A stretch of DNA of 64,000 nt from Acidimicrobiales bacterium (GTDB lineage Bacteria > Actinomycetota > Acidimicrobiia > Acidimicrobiales > SZUA-35): positions 19,753 to 83,752 of the forward strand of contig JAHEJM010000006.1 in assembly GCA_024638815.1 (NCBI GenBank), given 5' to 3'. Below are positions 41,412 to 50,606 of this stretch, one piece after another. The stretch's first letter is position 1. Every line of letters begins with the position of its first letter. The notes under the pieces are model-generated. The model had not been told where the DNA came from, ran no database searches, and saw nothing but the letters and a program-made list of their open reading frames with translations. A program made the position numbers and the translations under genes.

Positions 41412-42092
41412 ATGAACACCAACCTCACCCTCCATCCCGCCGCCAACCCCTGGGGTCCCGGTGTCGAGGATCTCACTTTTCTGGCCGACGTCCTGATCGA
41501 CCTGACCCTCCCGGAGAAAGCCAGACCGACGCCGACACTCACGGCCCCAACCATGACGGCGACGAGACTCACGACCCCGACCGGTACGTCCGGCTCGTCG
41601 CCCACCAGGGAGCGGCGCGAGCCCACGGTGATCATCGACCTTGTCGATGACGGCCACCCCCAACCGGCCGAGATATGGGCTCTGAGCGATGACAGCGAGG
41701 TCGGTCGGGTGGTGTCGCCGCTCATCATGCGACGGCTCAGACTGCGATGGATCCGGCATCGAACCGGGGTGGGGCTGAACTCTCCCCAGGCCGTCCACTA
41801 CCCGAGCATCCGGGGATTCGCCCAGCGTCATGCCGACCGGCTGAGCGCCCGGTGTCCCGAGCTGGGGCCCCGTGTTCAGCACCGCATCGAGGGCTTCCTC
41901 CAACTGGACGACGACGACTTCAACGCCTGCTACAACTACCTGGGCGATCCCACCCCGGAGTATCTACGGCTGAGCCGGCGACTCGACGACCAGCCCCTCG
42001 ATGACCGGCCATCGGCACGTTCCGCTCCCGGTGGCGGCCACCGGCGTCGGGCCAAGGCCGTCCAACTCGACCTGCGGGATCGGTCGTCCTGA
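41412..42092 (+). CDS. Hypothetical protein
   Basis: Coding-like ORF with Thr/Pro-rich linker then charged C-terminal region; no family recognised. Confidence 0.55.
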   Translation: MNTNLTLHPAANPWGPGVEDLTFLADVLIDLTLPEKARPTPTLTAPTMTATRLTTPTGTSGSSPTRERREPTVIIDLVDDGHPQPAEIWALSDDSEVGRVVSPLIMRRLRLRWIRHRTGVGLNSPQAVHYPSIRGFAQRHADRLSARCPELGPRVQHRIEGFLQLDDDDFNACYNYLGDPTPEYLRLSRRLDDQPLDDRPSARSAPGGGHRRRAKAVQLDLRDRSS

Positions 42093-42114
42093 CCGGTCAC
42101 CGAGCCGACCGGGA

Positions 42115-43026
42115 TCAGACAGCCGAGGTGGCTTGCTCGCGCTCCTTGAGCCGGGCCGCCACCCGGGCCGACTTCTCGATGTAGGCCATGACCTTGTCCT
42201 GGGACTTCCGGGCCTCGGGTGTGAGCCCGGTCAGGTTGGGCAGATCCCAGAACTTGACCACGATCGGCTCCAGGATCTGGTCGTGGTGCACGGCCAGGTT
42301 GTAGATCCCGGCGGTGGCGATGACACGGGCGTGGGCGGTGAAGTCGGGAATGCCCTCGCCGGGCATGGCAAAGCCGATGACCTGGCGTTCCATGGCCTCC
42401 ACCGCGGCGCTGGGGTTGATCTCCAGGGCGGACTTGGCCGCATCCCGGTAGAACAGGAAATGGTGGTTCTCGTCGATGGCCACCCGGCGCATGATGTCGT
42501 AGCCCGCCTTGTCCTCGAGCAGCGCTCCGGTGTTGCGATGGGAGATCCGGGTGGCCAACTCCTGGAGGGTGACATAGATCAGCCCGTCGACGGCGGTGGG
42601 TGGCTCCGGCACCTTGCCCCCGCACATCTGGGCCATACGGCCCTCCTCCAATTCCACCGGGTCGATGGCCCGGGTCACGGTGAGATAGTCGCGGATCACG
42701 GCCGAGTGGCGGGCCTCCTCGGCCGTCCACCGCCGGACCCACTCACCCCAGGCTCCGTCCCGGCCGAACATGCGCTCGATGTCCCGGAAGTAGTAGGGCA
42801 GGTTGTCCTCGGTCAGCAGGTTCACGAACAGGGCGCTGCGGACTTCGGCCGGCACGTCGGCTTCCTCCGGCGACCACTCGTAGTCGGGCTCGAAGTCCCG
42901 GCCCCGGCTCCAGGGCACGAACGTGTGGGGGTGCCAGAGCTTGGTGGCCTCGTAGTGCCGGTCGAGCAGCCGCCCGGCTTCTTCCTCCAGTTCGGCCAGA
43001 AGTGCGACATCGGCATCCAGAACCAT
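42115..43026 (-). CDS. Acyl-ACP desaturase (ferritin-like di-iron)
   Basis: WTAEEARHSAVIRDYL and DENHHFLFYRD di-iron motifs. Confidence 0.88.
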   Translation of the reverse strand: MVLDADVALLAELEEEAGRLLDRHYEATKLWHPHTFVPWSRGRDFEPDYEWSPEEADVPAEVRSALFVNLLTEDNLPYYFRDIERMFGRDGAWGEWVRRWTAEEARHSAVIRDYLTVTRAIDPVELEEGRMAQMCGGKVPEPPTAVDGLIYVTLQELATRISHRNTGALLEDKAGYDIMRRVAIDENHHFLFYRDAAKSALEINPSAAVEAMERQVIGFAMPGEGIPDFTAHARVIATAGIYNLAVHHDQILEPIVVKFWDLPNLTGLTPEARKSQDKVMAYIEKSARVAARLKEREQATSAV

Positions 43027-43034
43027 GACTACAG

Positions 43035-43050
43035 CCTACCGACCGGTAGG
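43035..43050. promoter_or_regulatory. Putative TetR-type operator upstream of the desaturase
   Basis: CCTACCG-AC-CGGTAGG inverted repeat 9 bp upstream of the start codon; a common TetR-operator layout. Confidence 0.5.
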
Positions 43051-43123
43051 TAGGAGCGGCAAGCACGGTGGGTGGCCTTCCTCCATGGGATCGGACACCG
43101 AATCGGCACCATAGGATCGAACC

Positions 43124-44104
43124 GTGCCCGACTCCGGTTCCAACCCCATCGGCCCTACCAACGGAGCGTCATGGATCCCACCCATGAAGGCCGTCCCGGC
43201 CTCGGAGGCGCCGACGTCCGAGGGTTGGGCGGTGGAGCTCAAATGGGACGGGATGCGGATCGAAGCCTGGGTCGACGGCGACCGGCATCGACTGTGGTCA
43301 TCGAATGGCCGGGATGTCACCACCTCGTATCCGGAACTGGCCGCCCTGGGGCCGGCGGTCGGCACCCGGGCGGTGTTCGACGGCGAGGTGGTGGTGTTCG
43401 ACGAGGACCGGCCGTCGTTCTCCCGGCTCCAGCAACGCATCCACATCGATCGACCCAATGAGGCGCTGCTGGCCCGCCATCCGATCATGTACCTCGTGTT
43501 CGATCTGTTGATGGTCGACGGCACACCGATGCTGGACCTCGATTACCGAACCCGGCGCCGCATCCTCGACCAGCTGCTCCCGCCCGGGCCCAACTGGACC
43601 TGCCCGCCCTACATGGTCGACGATGCGCCCCGGCTCATCGAGCTGGCCCGCAGCCGCCAACTCGAGGGTGTGGTCATGAAACGACTCGATTCGGTCTACC
43701 AACCGGGGATTCGGAGCTCGAGCTGGATCAAGCTCAAGATCCGACGCCGGCAGGAGTTCGTGGTCGGGGGCTGGTTGGAGGGCCAACGCTCGCTCGAGGG
43801 GCGGATCGGCTCGCTCCTCGTCGGCTATTGGGATGGCCAAGAGCTGGTGGTGGCCGGCCGGGTGGGTTCGGGACTGAGCGACCTGGAACGACAGCGGCTG
43901 TCGACCATGCTGACCGAACAGGCCGAGCCACCGTTCGCTCGGCTTCCACCGCTGGACCGAAAGGTCCACTGGGTGAAAGCCGACACGGTGGTCGAGGTTG
44001 AATTCGGAGAGTGGACGGTCGATGGGACACTACGCCATCCCACCTACTACGGGGTGCGAACCGATCGGGACCCGGGCGATGTGACGCGGGAGCCGCTCAT
44101 CTGA
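43124..44104 (+). CDS. ATP-dependent DNA ligase
   Basis: VELKWDGMRIEAWVDGDR (KxDG), VFDGEVVVFDEDRPSFSRLQQR, WIKLKIRRRQEFVVGGW. Confidence 0.93.
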   Translation: MPDSGSNPIGPTNGASWIPPMKAVPASEAPTSEGWAVELKWDGMRIEAWVDGDRHRLWSSNGRDVTTSYPELAALGPAVGTRAVFDGEVVVFDEDRPSFSRLQQRIHIDRPNEALLARHPIMYLVFDLLMVDGTPMLDLDYRTRRRILDQLLPPGPNWTCPPYMVDDAPRLIELARSRQLEGVVMKRLDSVYQPGIRSSSWIKLKIRRRQEFVVGGWLEGQRSLEGRIGSLLVGYWDGQELVVAGRVGSGLSDLERQRLSTMLTEQAEPPFARLPPLDRKVHWVKADTVVEVEFGEWTVDGTLRHPTYYGVRTDRDPGDVTREPLI

Positions 44105-44313
44105 CCACGGCCCACGGGCCCCGAAACAGAATCCCGAGACACGAGCTCGGCACCGTCCCACCAGCCTCGATCGATATCACCCAACACCGTTCCCCCGCCG
44201 GTAGCATCACCACAGCAAACCTCGGCCTGGCACGAGGCCCATTCAGGCCCAACCTCCAACACAACTTCAACCCACAGTCTCTCCTACCCCACAATGCGGA
44301 CAACGACCCTGCG

Positions 44314-44658
44314 ATGAACGACGGCACCCAAGACGAACTCAAGGTGTCGTTTCCCGCTTCGCCGACGTTCACCCGTATCGGCCGGGTCACCGTGGCCGGA
44401 CTGGCGCTCCGGCTCGGCATCGAGATCGCCATGGTGGAGAAGCTCCGTCTCGCCGTCGACGCCGCGGTCCAGGCTCTTCAAGGTCCGGGTCGGATCACGG
44501 TCAACGCCCAATGGCATCCAGGTTTTCTCGGTGTGCGGCTGTCGAATGCCGACATCACGATCACGGATCGCGGCGCCCTGACCGACCGGCTGGCCTCGAT
44601 GGTGGGCCGGGCCGTGGTCGAGTCGGACTCGGTGGTCCTCGAGGTCAAAACCGACTGA
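44314..44658 (+). CDS. RsbW/anti-sigma-like (HATPase_c-fold) protein, possibly degenerate
   Basis: 115 aa; LRLGIEIAMVEKLRLAVDAAVQALQG... resembles RsbW family, but N-box Glu/Asn and the G-box are not evident. Confidence 0.55.
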   Translation: MNDGTQDELKVSFPASPTFTRIGRVTVAGLALRLGIEIAMVEKLRLAVDAAVQALQGPGRITVNAQWHPGFLGVRLSNADITITDRGALTDRLASMVGRAVVESDSVVLEVKTD

Positions 44659-44850
44659 CACCGGATCGGCCGGCCCAGCACCGCGATCGCCAGTGGCCGG
44701 CTGGGCCGGGGACCGAGCCGCGACCCGGCCACACAGGCGGCTGGAGTCCCCGCCTGGACGATCGGGAACCGAACGTGCAGGACGTGTCGGACGAACCGCC
44801 GGGCTCGGCGATGGACATGCCGTTGGTTTGACCAGGCGGGTCCGATCAGC

Positions 44851-45327
44851 CTATCCCGAGCTGCCGAACCCGTTGACACCGCGATCATCGATGGACTTCG
44901 GCAGCTCGTCGACCGGCACCAAAGCCAGGCTCGGTACCGGCAGGACCAGCAGCTGGGCGATCCGCTGACCCCGCTCGATGACGACGTCCTCGTCACCGGT
45001 GTTGAGCAATACCACCTGTAGCTCACCTCGATACCCGGAATCGACCAGGCCCGGACTGTTCAGCAGGGTCAGACCGTGACGGAGGGCCAGCCCGGATCGG
45101 GGCAGCAGCAGGGCACAGGTGCCGGGTGGAAGGGCGATGGCGAAGCCGGTGGGGACCAGTCGACGTTGCCTCGATGGCACCACCACATCGTGGCGGGCGG
45201 GGAGATCGGCGGCGGCGTCACCGGGGCGAATCCGGGCCGGTGGTGGCAGCTCGGGATCGAGGGCCAGGAGGGAGACCTCCACCCGGTTGCCGGTGATCAC
45301 GGACTGGGTTGCACCTTCCACGGACAT
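44851..45327 (-). CDS. dut: dUTP diphosphatase
   Basis: AAADLPARHDVVVPSRQRRLVPTGFAIALPPGTCALLLPRSGLALRHGLTLLNSPGLVDSGYRGELQVVLLN; C-term GVNGFGSSG. Confidence 0.94.
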   Translation of the reverse strand: MSVEGATQSVITGNRVEVSLLALDPELPPPARIRPGDAAADLPARHDVVVPSRQRRLVPTGFAIALPPGTCALLLPRSGLALRHGLTLLNSPGLVDSGYRGELQVVLLNTGDEDVVIERGQRIAQLLVLPVPSLALVPVDELPKSIDDRGVNGFGSSG

Positions 45328-45446
45328 GGTCCGCAGGGTATCTCCTGTCGCGGGTCCACAGGTCGATTCCGCCTCGGGCCGACGGACCGGTTCCGCCCCG
45401 AGCCGGGCCCGGCATGTGCACTGTCCACGCTGGTAGGGTTGGTGGC

Positions 45447-46106
45447 TTGCTGGCTTGGATGGATTTGGAGATGACGGGTCTCGACCCGGCAAAGCACGTG
45501 ATCGTGGAGATAGCCACCCTGCTGACCGATGATGATCTGAACATCATCGAGAGCGGTCCCGACCTGGTGATTCACGCCACCGCCGACGAACTGGCGGCCA
45601 TGGACGACGTGGTGGTCGACATGCACACGAAGTCCGGGCTTCTCGACCAGATCAAGACCTCGACGGTCACGCTGGAGGACGCCGCGGCTCAGACCCTCGA
45701 GTTCCTCAAGGCCCACATCCCCGAGCCTCGAACCGTGCCCCTGTGCGGCAACTCCATCGGCATGGACCGCCGTTTCCTGGCCGTGTACATGACCGAGGTC
45801 GAGGAGTTCCTGCACTATCGCTCCATCGATGTCACCACCCTCAAGGAACTGGCCCGCCGCTGGTATCCGACCGCCCTCGACACCGCCCCCCGCAAGGAGG
45901 TGGGGCATCGAGCCCTGGACGACATCACCGAGAGCATCAACGAGCTCCGCCACTACCGTCGGGCGCTGTTCATTCCCGAAATCTCGAATCAGAACTCGGA
46001 TGAGACCTCGGGTCAGCGGCCGGGCTCGGCCTCGGGGGGAGCGGAATCGATCAGTCCGGCCGAGATGGCGGACTCGGCCCCGAGCGACGGTTCCGAGGCC
46101 GGCTGA
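45447..46106 (+). CDS. orn: Oligoribonuclease
   Basis: LAWMDLEMTGLDPAKHVIVEIATLLTDDDLNI (DEDDh); GNSIGMDRRFLAVYM; HRALDDITESINEL; probable TTG start. Confidence 0.93.
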   Translation: MLAWMDLEMTGLDPAKHVIVEIATLLTDDDLNIIESGPDLVIHATADELAAMDDVVVDMHTKSGLLDQIKTSTVTLEDAAAQTLEFLKAHIPEPRTVPLCGNSIGMDRRFLAVYMTEVEEFLHYRSIDVTTLKELARRWYPTALDTAPRKEVGHRALDDITESINELRHYRRALFIPEISNQNSDETSGQRPGSASGGAESISPAEMADSAPSDGSEAG

Positions 46107-46894
46107 GCCGAGGCCGGCTGCACCGAGGCCGGCTGCACCGAGGCCGAGGCACTGGGCCCACCGTCGCCGGCCCACCACCACAGGACCATGTGGTCGGGCT
46201 CCGACACCCTTTCGATCGTCAGCTCCGGCCGCTCGGTGACGCCGTCGGCATACTCCAGACGGATCCGGCGAGGCCGCCGGAACGGTTCCATCCACTCCTC
46301 CACCGCGGCCCAGTAGGCGGCGTTGTTGACGTGATCGAGGGTGTCGAAGTCGACCCGCCGGAGCTGCCACTGATGATGGTGGGAGGGGCGGCCCGACACC
46401 GCGGCGGGCTTGGGGTTCCGTTGTCGAGCCGACGCCGTTCGGCCGTCGGCGGCCCCGGCGTAGAGGTCGAGGAACTGGGGCGTGAGTCGGATCGGTTGAC
46501 CGGTCCGGGTGTCGACGCAGACCCACAGGGTGGCCACCTCGTAGCGGGCACCCAACCGCCCCCGGACCGCCAGACGACGTTCGGCCCAACGCTTGCCCAG
46601 ACCGGAGCAGAAGGTGTGGAAGGTCAGCGGTTCGTAGAGCCGGGCTGGTTCGAGTTCGTCGACGACGGTGGACCGCACCACCCAGCCCGGATCGTCGTCG
46701 AGCCCGGCGTCGGTGGTGTCGTCATTGGACACGTCCTGGCAGTACCGAGTCAGCGCATCGAGCCGGAGCCGACCCGAAGGATCGACGTCACCGAGCCGGA
46801 CCTTGCGCTCGGAGCCGAAAATCCGCCCATCCCGAGGCGGGGTGAGCGGCCGGTACTCCGGGAGATGATCCTGCAACGATCGACCGTCGGACAC
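46013..46894 (-). CDS. Acyl-ACP thioesterase-like hotdog-fold protein
   Basis: DVDPSGRLRLDALTRYCQDVSNDDT...VRSTVVDELEPARLYEPL...TLDHVNNAAYWAAVEE; low-complexity C-terminus. Confidence 0.8.
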   Translation of the reverse strand: MSDGRSLQDHLPEYRPLTPPRDGRIFGSERKVRLGDVDPSGRLRLDALTRYCQDVSNDDTTDAGLDDDPGWVVRSTVVDELEPARLYEPLTFHTFCSGLGKRWAERRLAVRGRLGARYEVATLWVCVDTRTGQPIRLTPQFLDLYAGAADGRTASARQRNPKPAAVSGRPSHHHQWQLRRVDFDTLDHVNNAAYWAAVEEWMEPFRRPRRIRLEYADGVTERPELTIERVSEPDHMVLWWWAGDGGPSASASVQPASVQPASAQPASEPSLGAESAISAGLIDSAPPEAEPGR

Positions 46895-47061
46895 AGCTCA
46901 GGACCCTAGCGCCGAACACCATCGGCCATACATCGAGGCCGGTCGGGAAAATCATTTGACAAGCCGGCTGATCCATAGTTTCGTTATGAAACCGGGGGGA
47001 CCGCTGCGTTCTCGCCTGTTCAACCAAGAGAAGTCGGAAAACAAGCCGGAAAGGAAGGGAA

Positions 47062-47379
47062 ATGTTGCTTCAGATTCTTCAGCACACACTGTCCCAGCTT
47101 CTGGCTCAGGCGCGTACCGATGTCCGCACCGTACCCGTGGCGTTGACCACGGACGGCCGCATTGTGCCCATCGGCGCCACCCACGCTGACCGGCTCATCA
47201 CCGGCAAGGTGCGTCACAGCCACGGGTACGGCAACAAGGCCTACGGGATCGTCATGACTTGGCTCGGCCGTTGTACCGCCGTCATGACGGATACCGACGG
47301 CCCGACCACGGCCAACGGTGGATTCACCGAGTTCGGCCCGGCCGGAACCTCCCAGCCCTCGAGGTCTGCGAAGACGTAA
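47062..47379 (+). CDS. Hypothetical small protein upstream of whiB7-like gene
   Basis: 105-aa ORF with strong SD (GGAAAGGAAGGGAA); ends 25 nt before a terminator-type hairpin. Confidence 0.6.
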   Translation: MLLQILQHTLSQLLAQARTDVRTVPVALTTDGRIVPIGATHADRLITGKVRHSHGYGNKAYGIVMTWLGRCTAVMTDTDGPTTANGGFTEFGPAGTSQPSRSAKT

Positions 47380-47404
47380 CACAGAGTCATCGCAGAACCG
47401 TCGC

Positions 47405-47441
47405 AGCCGCTGGGAGCACACCCAGCGGCTCTTTCGCTTTT
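47405..47441 (+). terminator. Intrinsic terminator/attenuator-like hairpin in the whiB7-like leader
   Basis: AGCCGCTGGG-AGCACA-CCCAGCGGCT (10-bp perfect stem) then CTTTCGCTTTT. Confidence 0.75.
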
Positions 47442-47543
47442 GGCCGAAGACGACAGCCAGGAAGGAGCACAGCAAAGAGATGAAGACCTAACCGCCGAGA
47501 ACGAAGTCGAGGCCATTCGGTGCCTCACAAGAAGGACGACACA

Positions 47544-47933
47544 ATGACCATCACCAGTGTGTGGATACACAAAGACAGAGACCGTGCAGTCGATGAAGGC
47601 CTGTTCGAAGACGATGCAGTGGCCGAGGAGACCTGGGCCCGGCATGCAGCCTGCCGGACGGTCGACAATGCCACCGACCTGTTCTTCTCCGAAGAGGTCG
47701 GCGACATCATCGCCGCCAAGCGGATCTGCGCCGAGTGCGCCGTCATCGCCCCATGCCTCGAAGGCGCCATCCGGCGTCGGGAGCCATGTGGCGTCTGGGG
47801 TGGTCAGCTGTTCGACGACGGTCAGATCATCACCCGGAAACGGCGGCGGGGGCGGCCGCCCAAGGTCCCCCGGCCGGAGGATCAGCTGCCCGAGGTTCCG
47901 ATCCCGGATCACCTGCAGCGGCTGATCGCCTGA
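47544..47933 (+). CDS. WhiB family regulator, WhiB7-like with AT-hook
   Basis: C...CAECAVIAPC, EPCGVWGGQLFDDGQIITRKRRRGRPPK closely resembles WhiB7 (EPWGVWGGEIFDQG...RGRPRK). Confidence 0.88.
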   Translation: MTITSVWIHKDRDRAVDEGLFEDDAVAEETWARHAACRTVDNATDLFFSEEVGDIIAAKRICAECAVIAPCLEGAIRRREPCGVWGGQLFDDGQIITRKRRRGRPPKVPRPEDQLPEVPIPDHLQRLIA

Positions 47934-47984
47934 GGACGGCATGATCGGCGTTCTCGGGCCAACTCATACCCTGCTACGGCCATG

Positions 47985-48018
47985 CGCCCCCGATCTCCGA
48001 ATCCGGAGATCGGGGGCG
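47985..48018 (+). terminator. Strong hairpin downstream of the WhiB7-like gene
   Basis: CGCCCCCGATCTCCG-AATC-CGGAGATCGGGGGCG, 15-bp perfect stem; no T tract. Confidence 0.65.
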
Positions 48019-48113
48019 TTCACGATTTCGGGCAGCCACCGGATTGCCGGGAATGCAGTACCGGCCTCGTCGGTTTGCTTGGGTATCCTGCGAGGAGACC
48101 GACACAGTAGATC

Positions 48114-48692
48114 ATGTCCTCACATCCCGGCACCGACGAAGCGACCACTCCCGAATCCCCCGATGCGTCGGGCGCCCGAGCGTCCGGCCTGAACAGTTTC
48201 CATGTGGTGCTGGCCGTGCTGGCCATGGCCGCCACCGGACTCGTGGCGGTGCTCGCCGGTACCTTCTCCGACGGCTCGAGTGACGCCGCCACCGGCTACG
48301 CCACCATCCCGTTCACCACCGTCGACGGCGGGACGGGAACGCTGGCCGAGTACCAGGGTGAGCCGATGGTGGTGAACTTCTTCGCCTCCTGGTGTCCTCC
48401 GTGTCGGGCCGAGCTTCCCGACTTCGAGGCGGTCAGTCGGGAAAACCCCGTCGTGACCTTCGTCGGTGTCAGCCACGACCTCGACGAAACGTCGTGGCGT
48501 TCGCTGGTTGAGGAGGTCGGCATCAGCTATGACACCGTGTATCAACCCGGCACCGAGATCTGGACCGAGTTGGGTGGTCGAGCCATGCCCACAACGGTCT
48601 TCATCTCGGCCGACGGTGAACTCCTGGAGTCCCACGCCGGGCTGCTCACCGCCGACCGCCTCCAACAGCTGATCGACGAACTCCTGCTATGA
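48114..48692 (+). CDS. TlpA/ResA-family thiol-disulfide oxidoreductase
   Basis: N-terminal TM; VVNFFASWCPPCRAELPDFEAVSRE thioredoxin-like motif. Confidence 0.92.
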   Translation: MSSHPGTDEATTPESPDASGARASGLNSFHVVLAVLAMAATGLVAVLAGTFSDGSSDAATGYATIPFTTVDGGTGTLAEYQGEPMVVNFFASWCPPCRAELPDFEAVSRENPVVTFVGVSHDLDETSWRSLVEEVGISYDTVYQPGTEIWTELGGRAMPTTVFISADGELLESHAGLLTADRLQQLIDELLL

Positions 48693-48729
48693 CCTACAAC
48701 GCCCACGACGGAAAACACTGATCGACGCC

Positions 48730-49686
48730 ATGGACGCACTCTTCGACCCCCGCGCCTTCGCCCTGGGCATGATCGCCCTGATCAACCCCTGCGGGTTTGC
48801 CCTGCTTCCGGCCTACCTCGGCTTCTTTCTCGGCCTCGATGACGAGGCCGACGGTCAGCGCTCGATCGCGGTGGCCCTCAGTCGGGCCCAGAAGGTGGGA
48901 TTGTCCATGTCGGCCGGTTTCCTGGCCGTCTTCGCCGTACTCGGCTTGTTCCTGGCCGGCACCCTCACCGCACTGAACGAGTCGGGCTGGCTGCCGCGGC
49001 TGACCATCGGCATCGGACTGGGCCTGGTCGCCCTCGGCGTGGCCATGGCCGCCGGTTTCCAACCTGTGGCCCGTATCCCCAAGCTCAACAAGGGTGGCGG
49101 GAGTCGATCGGTGACCTCGATGTTCCTGTTCGGCGTGTCCTATGCCGTGGCCTCGCTGAGCTGCACCATCGGCATCTTCCTGGGCACCATCGGCACCTCG
49201 ACCAGCGGGGCCACCTTCGCCGAACGGTTGGGCAAGTTCATCTCCTACGCCATCGGCATGGGGTTGCTGGCCACCGTGCTCACCCTGGCCGTGGGCTTCG
49301 GGAAGAAGGGGCTGGTCAACCGGTTCCGGCAGCTCCTACCCAAGATCAATTTCATCTCCGCCATTATTCTCGTCGTGGTCGGCGTCTATGTCGCCCTCTA
49401 CGGCATCTGGTCCCAACAGATCTTCTCCGACCCGGCATCGGTGACTCCGTGGATCGATTCGGTGGTCACCACCGCCGAAGGCTGGCAGGGCTCGATGGTG
49501 GGTTGGCTGGACGGCGATGTCAATCTCGGCGGTCTCCTGGCGGAACCCATCCGGCGAACCAGCGTGCTGGGCTGGGGCTTCCTGCTCATCAACATCCTCG
49601 TGGCCGGCGCCGGATTCGTCGCCTCTCGTGCCGGATCGTCGACCGACCGGTCCGATCACGACCAGGCATCGCCCCTCGGGGTGTAG
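48730..49686 (+). CDS. Cytochrome c biogenesis protein CcdA-like
   Basis: FALGMIALINPCGFALLPAYLGFFLG; SYAVASLSCTIGIFLG; multi-TM; follows tlpA-like gene. Confidence 0.92.
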   Translation: MDALFDPRAFALGMIALINPCGFALLPAYLGFFLGLDDEADGQRSIAVALSRAQKVGLSMSAGFLAVFAVLGLFLAGTLTALNESGWLPRLTIGIGLGLVALGVAMAAGFQPVARIPKLNKGGGSRSVTSMFLFGVSYAVASLSCTIGIFLGTIGTSTSGATFAERLGKFISYAIGMGLLATVLTLAVGFGKKGLVNRFRQLLPKINFISAIILVVVGVYVALYGIWSQQIFSDPASVTPWIDSVVTTAEGWQGSMVGWLDGDVNLGGLLAEPIRRTSVLGWGFLLINILVAGAGFVASRAGSSTDRSDHDQASPLGV

Positions 49687-49699
49687 GCGGCGGCTCACC

Positions 49700-50332
49700 A
49701 TGGACGGCCACCCCGATCGCAGCCTCAGTTTCCCCCAGGTCCTGGATCAGACCGGGGTGGAGGAGCATCTGCAGCTCGGCAGCCGGATCGGATTCTGCGC
49801 CTACCACGGGGGTAACCTCGAACGGCATACCGAGATCATCGCCGCCGAGGCGGCTCGCCTCTCCGGTGCCTCGTACTATGCCGTGGTTCAGCCCGACGGT
49901 ATGCGGTACCACGTCTCATCGACCAAGGTCGACCCATCGTCCTCGGAGCGGTTCTCGACCTTCATGGACCATTGCGATGTGATCGTCACCGTGCACGGCT
50001 ACGGCCGGCGGGGCCACTTCACCAGCCTGCTCTGCGGCGGCGGCAATCGTGGCCTGGCCACCCATGTGGGCGACCAGCTCCGCTCCACCCTCCCCGCCTA
50101 CCGAACCATCGATGATCCGGAGCGAATTCCGTCCGGCCTGCGCGGTCTGCACAGCAGGAACCCGTGTAACCTCCCCCGCAAGGGGGGCATGCAGCTCGAG
50201 CTTCCACCCCGGGTGCGCGGCCTTTCGCCGCTGGCCCGGCACTGGCCCGGTCCCCGCGGCCGCTTCCCCCATGTGAGCCTGCTCATCGACGCCCTGGCCA
50301 CAGCGGCGGCCACCTGGCCCCTGGCCCGCTGA
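49700..50332 (+). CDS. Poly-gamma-glutamate hydrolase family protein
   Basis: FCAYHGGNLERHTEIIAAEAARLSGASYYAV...VTVHGYGRRGHFTSLLCGGGNRGLATHV. Confidence 0.8.
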   Translation: MDGHPDRSLSFPQVLDQTGVEEHLQLGSRIGFCAYHGGNLERHTEIIAAEAARLSGASYYAVVQPDGMRYHVSSTKVDPSSSERFSTFMDHCDVIVTVHGYGRRGHFTSLLCGGGNRGLATHVGDQLRSTLPAYRTIDDPERIPSGLRGLHSRNPCNLPRKGGMQLELPPRVRGLSPLARHWPGPRGRFPHVSLLIDALATAAATWPLAR

Positions 50333-50435
50333 TCGGCCGGCCCCCGCCGATCCGCCCACTCCCACCCCAATGCCGAAAGTGGGTGAAACCGGTCAGTTCT
50401 GACCGATAGCGCCCACATTCGACCGGGGGTGTGGG

Positions 50436-50523
50436 GATCAAGTCACGTTCGGACGGTGTTTGGCCGGAGGCCAAACTCAAGCCGTCCTCGGCCGTCGGCA
50501 GGAGCACCGTCTCGCCGTACTAG
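50436..50523 (+). repeat. Two-hairpin repeat, copy B1 (long form)
   Basis: GTTTGGCC-GGA-GGCCAAAC, AAGCCGTCCTCGGCCGT insert, CGGCAGGAGCACCGTCTCGCCG, ends GTACTAG. Confidence 0.92.
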
Positions 50524-50606
50524 TTTCAAGTTCAGACGATGTTTGGCCGGAGGCCAAACTCAAGCCGTCCTCGGCCGTCGGCAGGAGCACCGTCTCGCCG
50601 TACTAG
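50524..50606 (+). repeat. Two-hairpin repeat, copy B2 (long form)
   Basis: 83-bp unit nearly identical to B1, hairpin-to-hairpin period 83 bp. Confidence 0.95.

Noticed and set aside
48114-48692. Selenoprotein candidate (thioredoxin-like)
   Set aside because: Active site is an ordinary CPPC motif with no in-frame TGA.
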